Program-made: the position numbers and the translations under genes
Notes under the pieces: generated by a model
The model's input: only the letters and a program-made list of their open reading frames with translations
Told to the model about the DNA's origin: nothing
Databases searched by the model: none
Source: CAZYYO01 sp964650965
GTDB lineage: Bacteria > Bacillota > Clostridia > Lachnospirales > Lachnospiraceae
DNA: 64,000 nt
Assembly (NCBI GenBank): GCA_964650965.1
Contig: CAZYYO010000002.1
Location: 1-64,000, forward strand
Reading direction: 5' to 3'
Part shown: positions 33,788 to 42,936 of the stretch, one piece after another
How positions within the stretch are numbered: the first letter of the stretch is position 1
Layout of the letters: every line of letters begins with the position of its first letter

Positions 33788-33816
33788 TTGCCTAAAGGGA
33801 TGTTGTATGATAGAAT
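33788..33816 (+). promoter_or_regulatory. Promoter of the amino-acid ABC operon
   Basis: TTGCCT and TAGAAT are separated by 17 bp, 38 bp before the lipoprotein ATG. The -35 lies inside a hairpin (CATCCCTT/AAGGGATG, 33782-33802) that may end the upstream operon. Confidence 0.5.
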
Positions 33817-33854
33817 TGTGGACAAATGAAAAAGCTGAGACAAAGGAGAATACA

Positions 33855-34631
33855 ATGAAAAATATGAAAAAAATAGTTGCATTTGCACTGGTTTGTGTTC
33901 TGGCAATAAGTTTATTTGCTGGATGTGGAAGCAAATCTGCAGGTGACGACGCAGACAAAGATACCTTAATTATGGCTACAAATGCTGCATTTCCTCCATA
34001 TGAATATGTGGAAGGAAGTGATTATGAAGGAATCGACGTAGAAATTGCACAGGCGATTGCGAAAGAATTAGGCATGGAGCTTCAGATTGAAGATGTGGAA
34101 TTTGGTTCTATCATTGGTGGTGTGCAAAGTGGTAAATTTGATATGGGTATGGCCGGTATCACGGTTACAGATGAGAGAAAAGAAAGCGTTAATTTCTCAG
34201 ATTCTTATGCAACAGGAATCCAGTCCGTTATTGTAAAGGAAGGCTCTTCCATTCAAAGCGTTGATGATATTACCAGCAGCAACAAAATTGGCGTTCAGCA
34301 GGATACTACTGGAGATATTTATGCTTCTGATCCTGATGATGGTTACGGCGAAGATGCAGTTGTTCGCTACAATAAGGGCGCAGATGCAGTACAGGCATTA
34401 TTAAGTGATAAGGTTGATTGCGTCATTATTGATAATGAACCTGCAAAGTCTTTTGTAGCTTCTAATAGTGGATTAAAGATTCTTGATACTGCATATGCAG
34501 AAGAAGACTATGCAATCTGTGTTGGCAAGAAGAATACAGAATTATTAAATCAAATTAATGATGCCTTAGATAAGCTGAAAGCAGATGGAACAATTCAGAA
34601 AATTGTTGATAAGTATATTACAGCAGAATAA
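33855..34631 (+). CDS. Amino-acid ABC transporter substrate-binding lipoprotein
   Basis: The 258-aa family 3 solute-binding protein has a lipoprotein signal ending FAGC (Cys about 22). The mature part shows the typical NAAFPPYEYVEG, GIDVEIAQAIAKELG, GITVTDERKESVNFSDSY and IIDNEPAKSFV. It binds a polar amino acid outside the membrane and delivers it to the permease downstream. The ATG after AAGGAGAATACA is used; an ATG at 33807 would extend it by 16 residues in front of the signal peptide, which is not sensible. Confidence 0.93.
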   Translation: MKNMKKIVAFALVCVLAISLFAGCGSKSAGDDADKDTLIMATNAAFPPYEYVEGSDYEGIDVEIAQAIAKELGMELQIEDVEFGSIIGGVQSGKFDMGMAGITVTDERKESVNFSDSYATGIQSVIVKEGSSIQSVDDITSSNKIGVQQDTTGDIYASDPDDGYGEDAVVRYNKGADAVQALLSDKVDCVIIDNEPAKSFVASNSGLKILDTAYAEEDYAICVGKKNTELLNQINDALDKLKADGTIQKIVDKYITAE

Positions 34632-34671
34632 TTTCCAGGTATTTCGCAGGCATACTTAACATCATAGAAAT

Positions 34672-34698
34672 AAGGGCAGCTTATGGTTGCCCTTTTTT
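34672..34698 (+). terminator. Leaky terminator-like hairpin between binding-protein and permease genes
   Basis: AAGGGCA pairs with TGCCCTT and is followed by a T run. Lying between binding protein and permease genes of one operon, it probably lowers expression of the later genes. Confidence 0.65.
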
Positions 34699-34722
34699 AT
34701 GTAATAGAAAGAGGTTCATAAA

Positions 34723-35457
34723 ATGAGTGAATGGATACAGGGGTTAAAAGCGGACTTTATACTGAATTTCGTTGATAAAGACCGTTGGCTGCTTATGGTA
34801 AGCGGCTTAGGAACAACATTAAAAATCACATTTTTTGCTGTGCTGATTGGTATTGTGATTGGAGCGGTTGTAGCTACCATCAGATCCACCTATGACAAAA
34901 ATGGCGAAAGCATGGCCAAGAGAAAAGGCATATCATATTATGCACTATGCTTTTTTAATCTGGTATGTAAGGCATATCTTACCATTATTCGTGGTACGCC
35001 TGTAGTAGTTCAGCTTTTGATTGCATATTTTATTATTTTTGCGTCCAGTACCAATGCAGTTGCTACAGCAGTATTTGCATTTGGAATTAATTCCGGAGCC
35101 TATGTTGCAGAAATTATCCGAGGCGGCATTATGTCTATTGATGAAGGACAATTTGAGGCAGGACGTTCTTTGGGTTTTAATTACGTACAGACCATGATTT
35201 ATGTCATTATTCCACAGGTATTTAAGGTGGTTCTTCCTACCCTGTGTAACGAGTTTATTGTACTGTTAAAAGAGACCTCAGTAGCAGGCTATATTGGTTT
35301 GGTAGATTTAACCAAAGCAGGAGATGTGATTCGTGGAAGAACATTTTCAGCATTTATGCCATTAATTGCAGTTGCGCTGATTTACCTGGTAATGGTAATG
35401 ATTCTCACAGCGTTGGTGGGTAAATTAGAAAGGAGTCTGCGTAAAAATGAGCGATAA
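34723..35457 (+). CDS. Amino-acid ABC transporter permease
   Basis: The 244-aa HisM/GlnP-type permease has about five membrane helices. It has the N-terminal segment GLGTTLKITFFAVLIG, the loop TIIRGTPVVVQLL and the coupling motif EAGRSLGFNYVQTMIYVIIPQ. It is the membrane unit of the importer and overlaps the ATPase gene by 11 bp. Confidence 0.94.
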   Translation: MSEWIQGLKADFILNFVDKDRWLLMVSGLGTTLKITFFAVLIGIVIGAVVATIRSTYDKNGESMAKRKGISYYALCFFNLVCKAYLTIIRGTPVVVQLLIAYFIIFASSTNAVATAVFAFGINSGAYVAEIIRGGIMSIDEGQFEAGRSLGFNYVQTMIYVIIPQVFKVVLPTLCNEFIVLLKETSVAGYIGLVDLTKAGDVIRGRTFSAFMPLIAVALIYLVMVMILTALVGKLERSLRKNER

Positions 35458-36190
35458 TGTATTAATTCATGTAGAACAATTAAAAAAGCATTATAATCAT
35501 GGAGCAATTAAGGCATTAGATGGAGTCTCTATGGATATAAATAAAGGAGAGGTGGTTGTTATTATTGGACCATCCGGAAGTGGTAAATCCACACTGCTGC
35601 GCTCTTTAAATCTGCTGGAGCTGCCCACAGATGGACATATTCTGGTGGATGGGGTGGATATTACAGATCCTAAGACTAATATCAATCTTCATCGTCAGAA
35701 GATGGGAATGGTATTTCAGCATTTTAATCTGTTCCCCAATATGACAATCCTGAAAAATATGACCATTGCCCCTATAAAGCTTCATCGTAAATCTCAGCAG
35801 GAAGCAGAAGAATATGCAATGGAGTTGCTCCGTCGAGTAGGACTAGAGGATCGTGCCAATGCATATCCAAGCCAGCTTTCCGGAGGACAGAAGCAGCGTA
35901 TTGCCATCGTAAGGGCACTTTGTATGGAACCGGAGGTATTGCTTTTTGATGAACCTACCAGTGCGTTAGACCCTGAAATGGTAGGAGAAGTGTTAGAGGT
36001 TATGAAGGATTTGGCACGGGAAGGTATGACCATGGCAGTAGTAACTCATGAAATGGGCTTTGCCAGAGAAGTTAGCAATCGTGTTATTTTCATGGATGCA
36101 GGAACCATTGTGGAAGAAAATACACCGGAACAGATTTTTGACCATCCCCAAAGTGAGCGATTACAGTCCTTCTTAGCAAAGGTACTGTAA
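35447..36190 (+). CDS. Amino-acid ABC transporter ATP-binding protein (GlnQ type)
   Basis: The 247-aa ATPase has Walker A GPSGSGKST, Q-loop FQHFNLFPNMT, signature LSGGQKQRIAIVRAL, Walker B LLFDEPTSALDPEM and His switch VVTHEMGFA. It fits the polar amino-acid (Gln/His/Arg/cystine) subfamily. The start lies inside the end of the permease gene. Confidence 0.95.
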   Translation: MSDNVLIHVEQLKKHYNHGAIKALDGVSMDINKGEVVVIIGPSGSGKSTLLRSLNLLELPTDGHILVDGVDITDPKTNINLHRQKMGMVFQHFNLFPNMTILKNMTIAPIKLHRKSQQEAEEYAMELLRRVGLEDRANAYPSQLSGGQKQRIAIVRALCMEPEVLLFDEPTSALDPEMVGEVLEVMKDLAREGMTMAVVTHEMGFAREVSNRVIFMDAGTIVEENTPEQIFDHPQSERLQSFLAKVL

Positions 36191-36235
36191 ATACAATAGA
36201 GCTTAAAGGAAAGAAAAGAGGAGAAGAATAGAATT

Positions 36236-37774
36236 ATGACAACAGCACAAATATGGATTCTGCTGGCAATTGCACTTTATATGATTGTGATTATTGCAGT
36301 GGGAGTGGTTTATTCCAATAAAAATAAGAATGCAGACGACTTTTATCTGGGAGGAAGACAGTTAGGACCTTTTGTAACAGCTATGAGTGCAGAAGCTTCC
36401 GATATGAGCAGCTGGCTTTTAATGGGACTTCCGGGAGTGGCATATGTAACAGGAATTGCAGATGCAGCCTGGACAGCCATTGGACTGGCAGTAGGTACAT
36501 ATCTCAACTGGCTTTTTGTAGCAAAACGTCTTCGTAGATATTCTGCTAAGGCAAATAATGCCATTACCATTCCGGAGTTCTTTAAGAACCGTTATCGGGA
36601 TGACAGCAATCTGCTGTTGGGAATTTCCGCAGTAGTCATTTTGATTTTCTTTATTCCCTATACAGCCAGTGGATTTGCAGCCTGTGGTAAGCTGTTTTCC
36701 TCATTGTTTGGAATGAATTATATGGCAGCCATGGTAATGAGTGCTGTTATTATTGTGTTTTATACCATGCTGGGAGGCTTTTTGGCAGCCAGTACCACAG
36801 ATTTAATTCAAAGTATTGTAATGACAGTGGCTCTGATTATTGTTGTTGTGTTTGGCATTCAGACTGCTGGAGGATGGAGTGCAGTAGCAGAAAACGCCAA
36901 CAGTGTTGCCGGCTATCTGAATATGACAGAATTAGCAGATATTAATACCAATCAGGCTTCTGGCTATGGCTTGATTACCATTGTATCTACATTGGCATGG
37001 GGCTTGGGATATTTCGGTATGCCTCATATCCTTCTTCGCTTTATGGCAATTAAGGATGAGAATAAGATTAAGACTTCAAGAAGAATCGCTACCGTATGGG
37101 TAGTAATTTCTATGGCAGTGGCAATTGTTATTGGAATTGTTGGATATGCTATGAGTAAGGCTGGAGCAATTGAGACCTTTACTACCAGCTCTGAAGCAGA
37201 ACGACTGATTATTAAGACAGCACAGTTACTTAGCGAAAATGGCATTGGATTTGCCTTTGTTGCAGGAATTATTTTAGCAGGTATTCTTGCTTGTACCATG
37301 TCAACTTCAGATTCTCAGCTGTTAGCAGCATCCTCTAGTGTATCTCAGAACTTATTGGTGGATGTATTTAAAGCAAAATTATCCGATAAAGGTAAAATTA
37401 TAGCAGCCAGATTGACCGTTGCAGCCATTGCAATCATTGCTGTATTTATCGCAAGAGATCAGGACAGCTCTGTATTTACCATCGTAAGCTTTGCCTGGGC
37501 AGGCTTTGGTGCTGCCTTTGGACCGGTGATGCTATTCTCTTTATTCTGGAGAAGAACCAATCGCTATGGAGCTATGGCTGGTATGATTACCGGTGGTATT
37601 CTGGTATTCGTTTGGAAATATCTGATACGTCCGTTAGGCGGAGTATGGAAAATTTACGAATTATTACCAGCATTTATTGCAGCCTGTGTGGCAATTATAG
37701 TAGTAAGTCTTTTAACCAAAGCACCTTCCAAAGAAATTACAGCAGAATTTGATCAGGTTGCTCAGGGAAAATAA
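36236..37774 (+). CDS. putP: PutP-like sodium/solute symporter
   Basis: The 512-aa SSS-family protein with about 13 membrane helices has the Na+/proline symporter hallmarks DDFYLGGRQLGPFVTAMSAEASDMSSWLLMG (described in pieces), ITIPEFFKNRY, and the Na+ site region MSTSDSQLLAASSSVSQN. It should import proline or a similar solute with Na+. It starts 45 bp after the ABC ATPase with GAGGAGAAGAATAGAATT upstream and is followed by a hairpin (37868-37894). Confidence 0.93.
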   Translation: MTTAQIWILLAIALYMIVIIAVGVVYSNKNKNADDFYLGGRQLGPFVTAMSAEASDMSSWLLMGLPGVAYVTGIADAAWTAIGLAVGTYLNWLFVAKRLRRYSAKANNAITIPEFFKNRYRDDSNLLLGISAVVILIFFIPYTASGFAACGKLFSSLFGMNYMAAMVMSAVIIVFYTMLGGFLAASTTDLIQSIVMTVALIIVVVFGIQTAGGWSAVAENANSVAGYLNMTELADINTNQASGYGLITIVSTLAWGLGYFGMPHILLRFMAIKDENKIKTSRRIATVWVVISMAVAIVIGIVGYAMSKAGAIETFTTSSEAERLIIKTAQLLSENGIGFAFVAGIILAGILACTMSTSDSQLLAASSSVSQNLLVDVFKAKLSDKGKIIAARLTVAAIAIIAVFIARDQDSSVFTIVSFAWAGFGAAFGPVMLFSLFWRRTNRYGAMAGMITGGILVFVWKYLIRPLGGVWKIYELLPAFIAACVAIIVVSLLTKAPSKEITAEFDQVAQGK

Positions 37775-37825
37775 ACAGTTTATAAACAGTTTCATAAAAG
37801 AACATTAAAGTTCTGCCCAATGGTA

Positions 37826-37854
37826 TTGCTTTTAGCATACATGTAAAATATAAT
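37826..37854 (+). promoter_or_regulatory. Promoter of ftsH-uvrC
   Basis: TTGCTT and TATAAT are separated by 17 bp, 73 bp before the ftsH ATG. Its transcript would begin near the hairpin at 37868. Confidence 0.6.
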
Positions 37855-37867
37855 AAAACTCAGAATA

Positions 37868-37894
37868 GAAGCACAACCTCTATGGTTGTGCTTC
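37868..37894. other. Hairpin in the putP-ftsH spacer
   Basis: GAAGCACAACC pairs perfectly with GGTTGTGCTTC around a 5-nt loop. There is no T run. As it lies just downstream of a promoter, it would form near the 5' end of the ftsH mRNA and may stabilise it, besides any role at the 3' end of putP. Confidence 0.7.
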
Positions 37895-37927
37895 AAAGAA
37901 TATACCAAGGAGTTTTTGGAGGATAAA

Positions 37928-40018
37928 ATGGACGAAAATCAGTCAAACAACAATGGCGATAATAATAACAACAAGAAGAATCGAAAACAACCCTTTCTCA
38001 TCTTCGTATTGTTTTCACTTATTGCATTATTTATTACCAGCCTGATCTATTCCAGGGCAGGAAGCAGTACCACAGAGGAAATCACATATACCCAGTTCTT
38101 ACAGCTGGTAACAGAGGACCAGGTAAAATCTGTAGTATTTGATGGGGATCAGATTAATATCACCCTGACGGAAGATTCAGACTTTACGGTCTCGGATGAG
38201 TCCAAGAAATTATCTGAGTATTATGAGCAAAGCACAGGGACAAAGCTGCAGATGAACTATTATACTGCGTACATCAACGATGAAACATTACTTCCGTTAT
38301 TGAAGGAACATAAGGTAGAGATTGATGGTAAGGTGTCGGATTCTACGGCAGCTATATTGTATAATGTCCTAAGCTTTGTGATTCCGCTAGTTCTTGTATG
38401 GATACTGTTAGGCTTCCTTATGAAGCGAATGGGCGGCGGAGCCATGGGCGTTGGCAAAAGTAACGCTAAGGTATATGTGGAGAAAACTACCGGTGTAACC
38501 TTTAAGGATGTGGCCGGACAGGATGAAGCGAAGGAATCCCTTCAGGAAGTCGTGGACTTCCTTCATAACCCTAAGAAGTATACGGAAATCGGTGCCAAGC
38601 TTCCCAAGGGAGCCTTGTTGGTAGGACCTCCGGGAACCGGTAAAACATTACTTGCTAAGGCAGTGGCAGGAGAAGCAGGAGTTCCGTTCTTCTCGTTAGC
38701 AGGTTCTGATTTTGTTGAAATGTTTGTTGGTGTAGGTGCATCTCGAGTGCGAGACTTGTTTAAGGAAGCACAAAAGCAGGCACCCTGCATTATTTTCATT
38801 GATGAAATTGATGCTATTGGAAAGAGCCGTGACAGTAGATTTGGCGGTGGAAATGATGAAAGAGAGCAGACATTAAATCAGCTGCTGGCAGAGATGGATG
38901 GATTTGATACCTCCAAGGGACTACTGATTCTAGCAGCAACCAACCGACCGGAGGTGCTGGATAAGGCATTACTTCGTCCGGGACGTTTTGACCGAAGAAT
39001 CATTGTGGACCGACCGGATCAGAAGGGACGTCTGGAGACACTGAAGGTTCATTCTAAGGATGTTTCTATGGATGAATCAGTAGATCTTGAGGCAATGGCA
39101 CTGGCATCTGCCGGTTTGGTAGGTTCCGATCTTGCCAATATGATTAATGAAGCTGCCATTATAGCAGTTAAGAAGGGCAGAAAATTTGTAAATCAAAGTG
39201 ACCTTTTTGAAGCCTTTGAATTGGTAGCGGTTGGTGGAAAAGAGAAAAAAGATCGTGTGATGAATGATAAGGAGCGTAAAATCGTTTCCTATCATGAGGT
39301 GGGACATGCTCTTGTATCTGCATTACAGAAGAATACAGAACCGGTACAGAAGATTACCATTGTACCTCGTACCATGGGAGCCTTAGGCTACACACTTCAG
39401 ACTCCGGAGGAGGAGAAGTTCTTAGAGACCAAGGAAGAGCTTCTGGCGAAGATTACGACCTTTATGGCAGGACGTGCGGCAGAGGATATTGTGTTTGGCT
39501 CATCTACCAGCGGCGCTGCAAATGATATTGAAAGTGCAACCAATATTGCCAGAAATATGGTTACACGATTTGGAATGTCTGATAAGTTCGGCATGATGGG
39601 ACTGGCTTCTGTGGAGAACCAGTATCTGGAAGGAAGAGCATCCCTGACCTGCGGCGATAAGACGGCAGCCCTGATTGATGATGAGGTGCTGGCAATTATT
39701 AATCGCAGCTACAATACGGCGAAGGAGCTGTTAGAAGAGAATAAAGAGGTACTGGATCATATCTCAGATTATCTCTATGAACATGAGACCATTACCGGTA
39801 AGGAATTCATGAAGATTTTCCGTGAATTAAAAGGAATTCCTGAGCCAGAGGAAGAAGCGAAAAGCGATAAGCTGCAGGAGAGCATTGCACAAGATGCCTC
39901 CAAAGAGGAAAGCATCTTCGTAGAGGAAGAAATGCCCAAGGAAGAAGCGGCAACGGAATCTGCAGATGAAACGAGTACAGCGGTGTCTCCAGAAACAGAA
40001 GCTTCTAACAATGATTAA
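37928..40018 (+). CDS. ftsH: ATP-dependent zinc metalloprotease FtsH
   Basis: The 696-aa protein has an Asn/Lys-rich start, two membrane segments (about 22-42 and 145-170) flanking a short outer domain, an AAA+ domain (Walker A GPPGTGKT about 232, Walker B FIDEIDAIG, second region of homology NRPEVLDKALLRPGRFDR) and the zinc protease motif HEVGH (about 456-460). The acidic C-terminal tail (Glu/Ala/Ser-rich, last ~60 residues) is typical of clostridial versions. It degrades misfolded membrane and regulatory proteins. ATG 37928 follows TTGGAGGATAAA; the TTG at 37886 is inside a hairpin. uvrC begins 3 bp after it. Confidence 0.97.
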   Translation: MDENQSNNNGDNNNNKKNRKQPFLIFVLFSLIALFITSLIYSRAGSSTTEEITYTQFLQLVTEDQVKSVVFDGDQINITLTEDSDFTVSDESKKLSEYYEQSTGTKLQMNYYTAYINDETLLPLLKEHKVEIDGKVSDSTAAILYNVLSFVIPLVLVWILLGFLMKRMGGGAMGVGKSNAKVYVEKTTGVTFKDVAGQDEAKESLQEVVDFLHNPKKYTEIGAKLPKGALLVGPPGTGKTLLAKAVAGEAGVPFFSLAGSDFVEMFVGVGASRVRDLFKEAQKQAPCIIFIDEIDAIGKSRDSRFGGGNDEREQTLNQLLAEMDGFDTSKGLLILAATNRPEVLDKALLRPGRFDRRIIVDRPDQKGRLETLKVHSKDVSMDESVDLEAMALASAGLVGSDLANMINEAAIIAVKKGRKFVNQSDLFEAFELVAVGGKEKKDRVMNDKERKIVSYHEVGHALVSALQKNTEPVQKITIVPRTMGALGYTLQTPEEEKFLETKEELLAKITTFMAGRAAEDIVFGSSTSGAANDIESATNIARNMVTRFGMSDKFGMMGLASVENQYLEGRASLTCGDKTAALIDDEVLAIINRSYNTAKELLEENKEVLDHISDYLYEHETITGKEFMKIFRELKGIPEPEEEAKSDKLQESIAQDASKEESIFVEEEMPKEEAATESADETSTAVSPETEASNND

Positions 40019-40021
40019 TTT

Positions 40022-41893
40022 ATGTTTGATTTAAAAGAAGAATTAAAAAAACTCCCGGATCAGCCGGGAGTATATATTATGCATGATGCAGCGGATACCA
40101 TTATTTATGTGGGCAAAGCAATCAGTCTGAGAAATCGTGTGCGACAGTATTTTCGGGCTAGTCATGATGAAGGTATTAAAAAGGATCAAATGGTTTCGAA
40201 GATTGATCATTTTGAATACATCATTACAGACTCTGAATTAGAAGCACTGGTTTTGGAATGTAATCTGATTAAGGAGCATCGGCCAAAATATAACACAATG
40301 CTTAGGGATGATAAGACATATCCATATATTAGGGTGACGCTGGGAGAAGATTTTCCCAGGGTCCTCTTTTCACGTCAATTGCTAAAGAATAAGGACCGCT
40401 TTTTTGGACCCTTTACCAGTGCAGGAGCTGTAAAATCTACCATTGAATTAATACAGAAGATTTATCATATTCGAACCTGCAACAAGAAATTCCCGGAAGC
40501 CATTGGAAAAGACCGTCCATGTTTGAATTATCATATTAAACAGTGCCAGGGCGTATGTCAGGGGTATATTTCCAAGGAAGAATATGCAAAAAATGTGAAT
40601 GGTGCGTTGGACTTTCTAAATGGTAATTATCAGCCAGTGATTCAGATGTTAGAAGAGAAGATGAAGGAGGCTGCCGCCAGTCTGGAATTCGAAAAGGCAG
40701 CGGAGCAGCGGGATTTATTAGAAGCGGTGAAGCAATGTGCTCAGAAGCAGAAAATAACCCATATGGATGGTGAGGACAAAGATATTATCGCTATGGCAAT
40801 CGAAGGGGAGGATGCTGTCGTCCAGGTATTCTTTATTCGTAATGGCAGATTGATTGGCAGAGAGCATTTTTTTATGAATATCCGCATGGAGGATGACAGA
40901 GCAGGATTAATTCAAAGCTTTATACAACAGTTTTATTCAGGAACGCCACTGATTCCCCGAGAATTATTTGTACAGGAGGAAATTCCAGAGCATGCCTTGA
41001 TTGAGGATTGGCTGACTCAGAAAAAGGGACAGCGGGTGTATGTACGAAGCCCTAAGATTGGAATGAAGGAGAAACTGGTAGAGCTGGCAGAGAAGAATGC
41101 ACTGCTGGTGTTAAATCAGGATAAAGAGAAAATCAAGAAGGAAGAGGGCCGGACCATAGGTGCATTGAAAGAAATTGCAGCGTTACTATCACTGGAGCGA
41201 ATCCAGCGTATGGAGGCATATGATATTTCCAATACCAATGGATTTCAGTCGGTTGGTTCTATGGTGGTTTTCGAAAAGGGAAAGCCTCAGCGAAGTGATT
41301 ATCGTAAGTTTAAGCTTAAAACCATTACCGGACCGGATGATTATGGCTCCATGAGAGAGGTTTTAACACGACGTTTCCGCCATGGGATGGAAGAAAAAAA
41401 TGAATTAAAAGAGAAAAATCTGGAAGAACAGCTGGGAAGCTTTACCCGTTTTCCGGATGTGATTATGATGGATGGTGGTAAAGGACAGGTTCATATCGCA
41501 GAAGAAGTTCTAAGAGAATTGAATTTAAAGATTCCAGTATGTGGTATGGTGAAGGATGATCATCATCGTACCCGTGGATTGTATTATCAGAATCAGGAGA
41601 TTCCCATTGATAAATCATCCGAAGGATTCAAATTAATTACCCGGCTTCAGGATGAAGCACATCGTTTTGCTATCGAGTATCATAAATCTCTGAGAAGCAA
41701 GGGGCAGGTGCATTCCTTCCTGGACGATATTATGGGAATCGGACCGGCAAGGAGAAAGGCCTTGATGAAGAAGTATATGAGTGTAGATCGTATGCGAGAG
41801 GCAACCTTGGAAGATTTGATGGATACACCATCCATGAACCCAGCGGCAGCAGAAGCATTGTATGAATTCCTTCATCAGGAGAAACCTGTTTGA
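40022..41893 (+). CDS. uvrC: Excinuclease ABC subunit C
   Basis: The 623-aa nuclease has the GIY-YIG domain (LPDQPGVYIMHDAADTIIYVGKA, then NRVRQYF; first ~90 residues), a UVR domain that contacts UvrB (SLEFEKAAEQRDLLEA, about 218-235), the RNase H-like second nuclease region (EAYDISNTNGFQSVGSMVVF, VIMMDGGKGQV) and C-terminal helix-hairpin-helix repeats (IMGIGPARRKALM). It makes both cuts in nucleotide-excision repair. No Shine-Dalgarno sequence precedes the ATG, so it depends on translation coupled to ftsH, whose stop is 3 bp upstream. Confidence 0.97.
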   Translation: MFDLKEELKKLPDQPGVYIMHDAADTIIYVGKAISLRNRVRQYFRASHDEGIKKDQMVSKIDHFEYIITDSELEALVLECNLIKEHRPKYNTMLRDDKTYPYIRVTLGEDFPRVLFSRQLLKNKDRFFGPFTSAGAVKSTIELIQKIYHIRTCNKKFPEAIGKDRPCLNYHIKQCQGVCQGYISKEEYAKNVNGALDFLNGNYQPVIQMLEEKMKEAAASLEFEKAAEQRDLLEAVKQCAQKQKITHMDGEDKDIIAMAIEGEDAVVQVFFIRNGRLIGREHFFMNIRMEDDRAGLIQSFIQQFYSGTPLIPRELFVQEEIPEHALIEDWLTQKKGQRVYVRSPKIGMKEKLVELAEKNALLVLNQDKEKIKKEEGRTIGALKEIAALLSLERIQRMEAYDISNTNGFQSVGSMVVFEKGKPQRSDYRKFKLKTITGPDDYGSMREVLTRRFRHGMEEKNELKEKNLEEQLGSFTRFPDVIMMDGGKGQVHIAEEVLRELNLKIPVCGMVKDDHHRTRGLYYQNQEIPIDKSSEGFKLITRLQDEAHRFAIEYHKSLRSKGQVHSFLDDIMGIGPARRKALMKKYMSVDRMREATLEDLMDTPSMNPAAAEALYEFLHQEKPV

Positions 41894-41917
41894 CAATCAA
41901 TGGAAATCATATAAAAT
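41890..41917 (+). promoter_or_regulatory. Promoter of hprK
   Basis: TTGACA and TAAAAT are separated by 16 bp. The -35 overlaps the uvrC stop codon, and hprK starts 50 bp downstream. Confidence 0.65.
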
Positions 41918-41966
41918 AAGACTATAAATATAAGACGGAAATATAATACTAATGGAGGAACGTCGT

Positions 41967-42911
41967 ATGGAAGGTGCAAAAATCTCAAAGATTGCAAAAA
42001 AACTTGAATTACAAAATTTTACAGAAGAACTAAATCTAAAAGAGCATATGGTTCATGTGTCAGATATTAATCGCCCTGCACTTCAGTTAAATGGATTTTT
42101 CGAGCATTTTGAAGAGGGGAGAATTCAGTTAATCGGTATGGTGGAAGCAGCATATTTGGATAAGAAGGAAGCATCTCAAAGAGTGGAAATCTATCAGAAG
42201 CTGTTGAGCTACAATATTCCATGTATTATTTTCTGCCGTGGATTTGCTCCGGAAGATAGCCTTTTAACCATAGCAAAGGAACGTAAGATACCAATTTTAG
42301 GAACCACCCGTGGTACATCAGAATTTATGGCGGAGTTGATATACACATTAAGTATGGAGCTGGCACCTTGCACTACCATCCATGGGGTATTGGTGGATGT
42401 ATATGGAGAAGGATTGCTGATTACTGGAGAAAGTGGCATTGGAAAAAGCGAGGCAGCACTGGAGCTGGTTCGTAGGGGACACCGTCTGGTTGCAGATGAT
42501 GTGGTCGAGATTCGCAAAACCAATGAACATACATTAATTGGTTGCTCCCCTGATATTACAAAACATCTGATTGAATTACGTGGTATTGGGATTATAGATG
42601 TGAAGAGCCTTTTTGGTGTTGAATGTGTGAAGGAACGTCAGAAGATAGATTTTGTAATTAAGCTGGAGGATTGGAAGGCAGACAATGAATATGATCGTCT
42701 GGGACTGGAGGACGAGTATATGGATATTCTGGGCAAGAAGGTAACCTGTCACTCACTGCCCATCCGTCCAGGACGAAATCTGGCAGTTATTTGTGAGACA
42801 GCAGCAGTAAACCATAGACAGAAGAAGATGGGCTATAATGCTGCACAGGAGCTATATCGCAGAGTACAGAATAATATTAGCAATGGGAATAGTCAAGAGG
42901 ATGACGAATAA
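41967..42911 (+). CDS. hprK: HPr kinase/phosphorylase
   Basis: The 314-aa protein has an N-terminal MurF-like regulatory domain and a C-terminal kinase domain with the P-loop GESGIGKSE (about 154-162), RLVADDVVEI and the family signature LRGIGIIDVKSLFGV. It phosphorylates and dephosphorylates a Ser on HPr and Crh to control carbon catabolite repression. ATG 41967 follows GGAGGAACGTCGT; an ATG at 41952 overlaps that ribosome site. A Crh-like substrate is encoded 5 kb downstream in the same direction. Confidence 0.96.
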   Translation: MEGAKISKIAKKLELQNFTEELNLKEHMVHVSDINRPALQLNGFFEHFEEGRIQLIGMVEAAYLDKKEASQRVEIYQKLLSYNIPCIIFCRGFAPEDSLLTIAKERKIPILGTTRGTSEFMAELIYTLSMELAPCTTIHGVLVDVYGEGLLITGESGIGKSEAALELVRRGHRLVADDVVEIRKTNEHTLIGCSPDITKHLIELRGIGIIDVKSLFGVECVKERQKIDFVIKLEDWKADNEYDRLGLEDEYMDILGKKVTCHSLPIRPGRNLAVICETAAVNHRQKKMGYNAAQELYRRVQNNISNGNSQEDDE

Positions 42912-42936
42912 GCGATAGAAAAGGAAGAAAAAAGCG

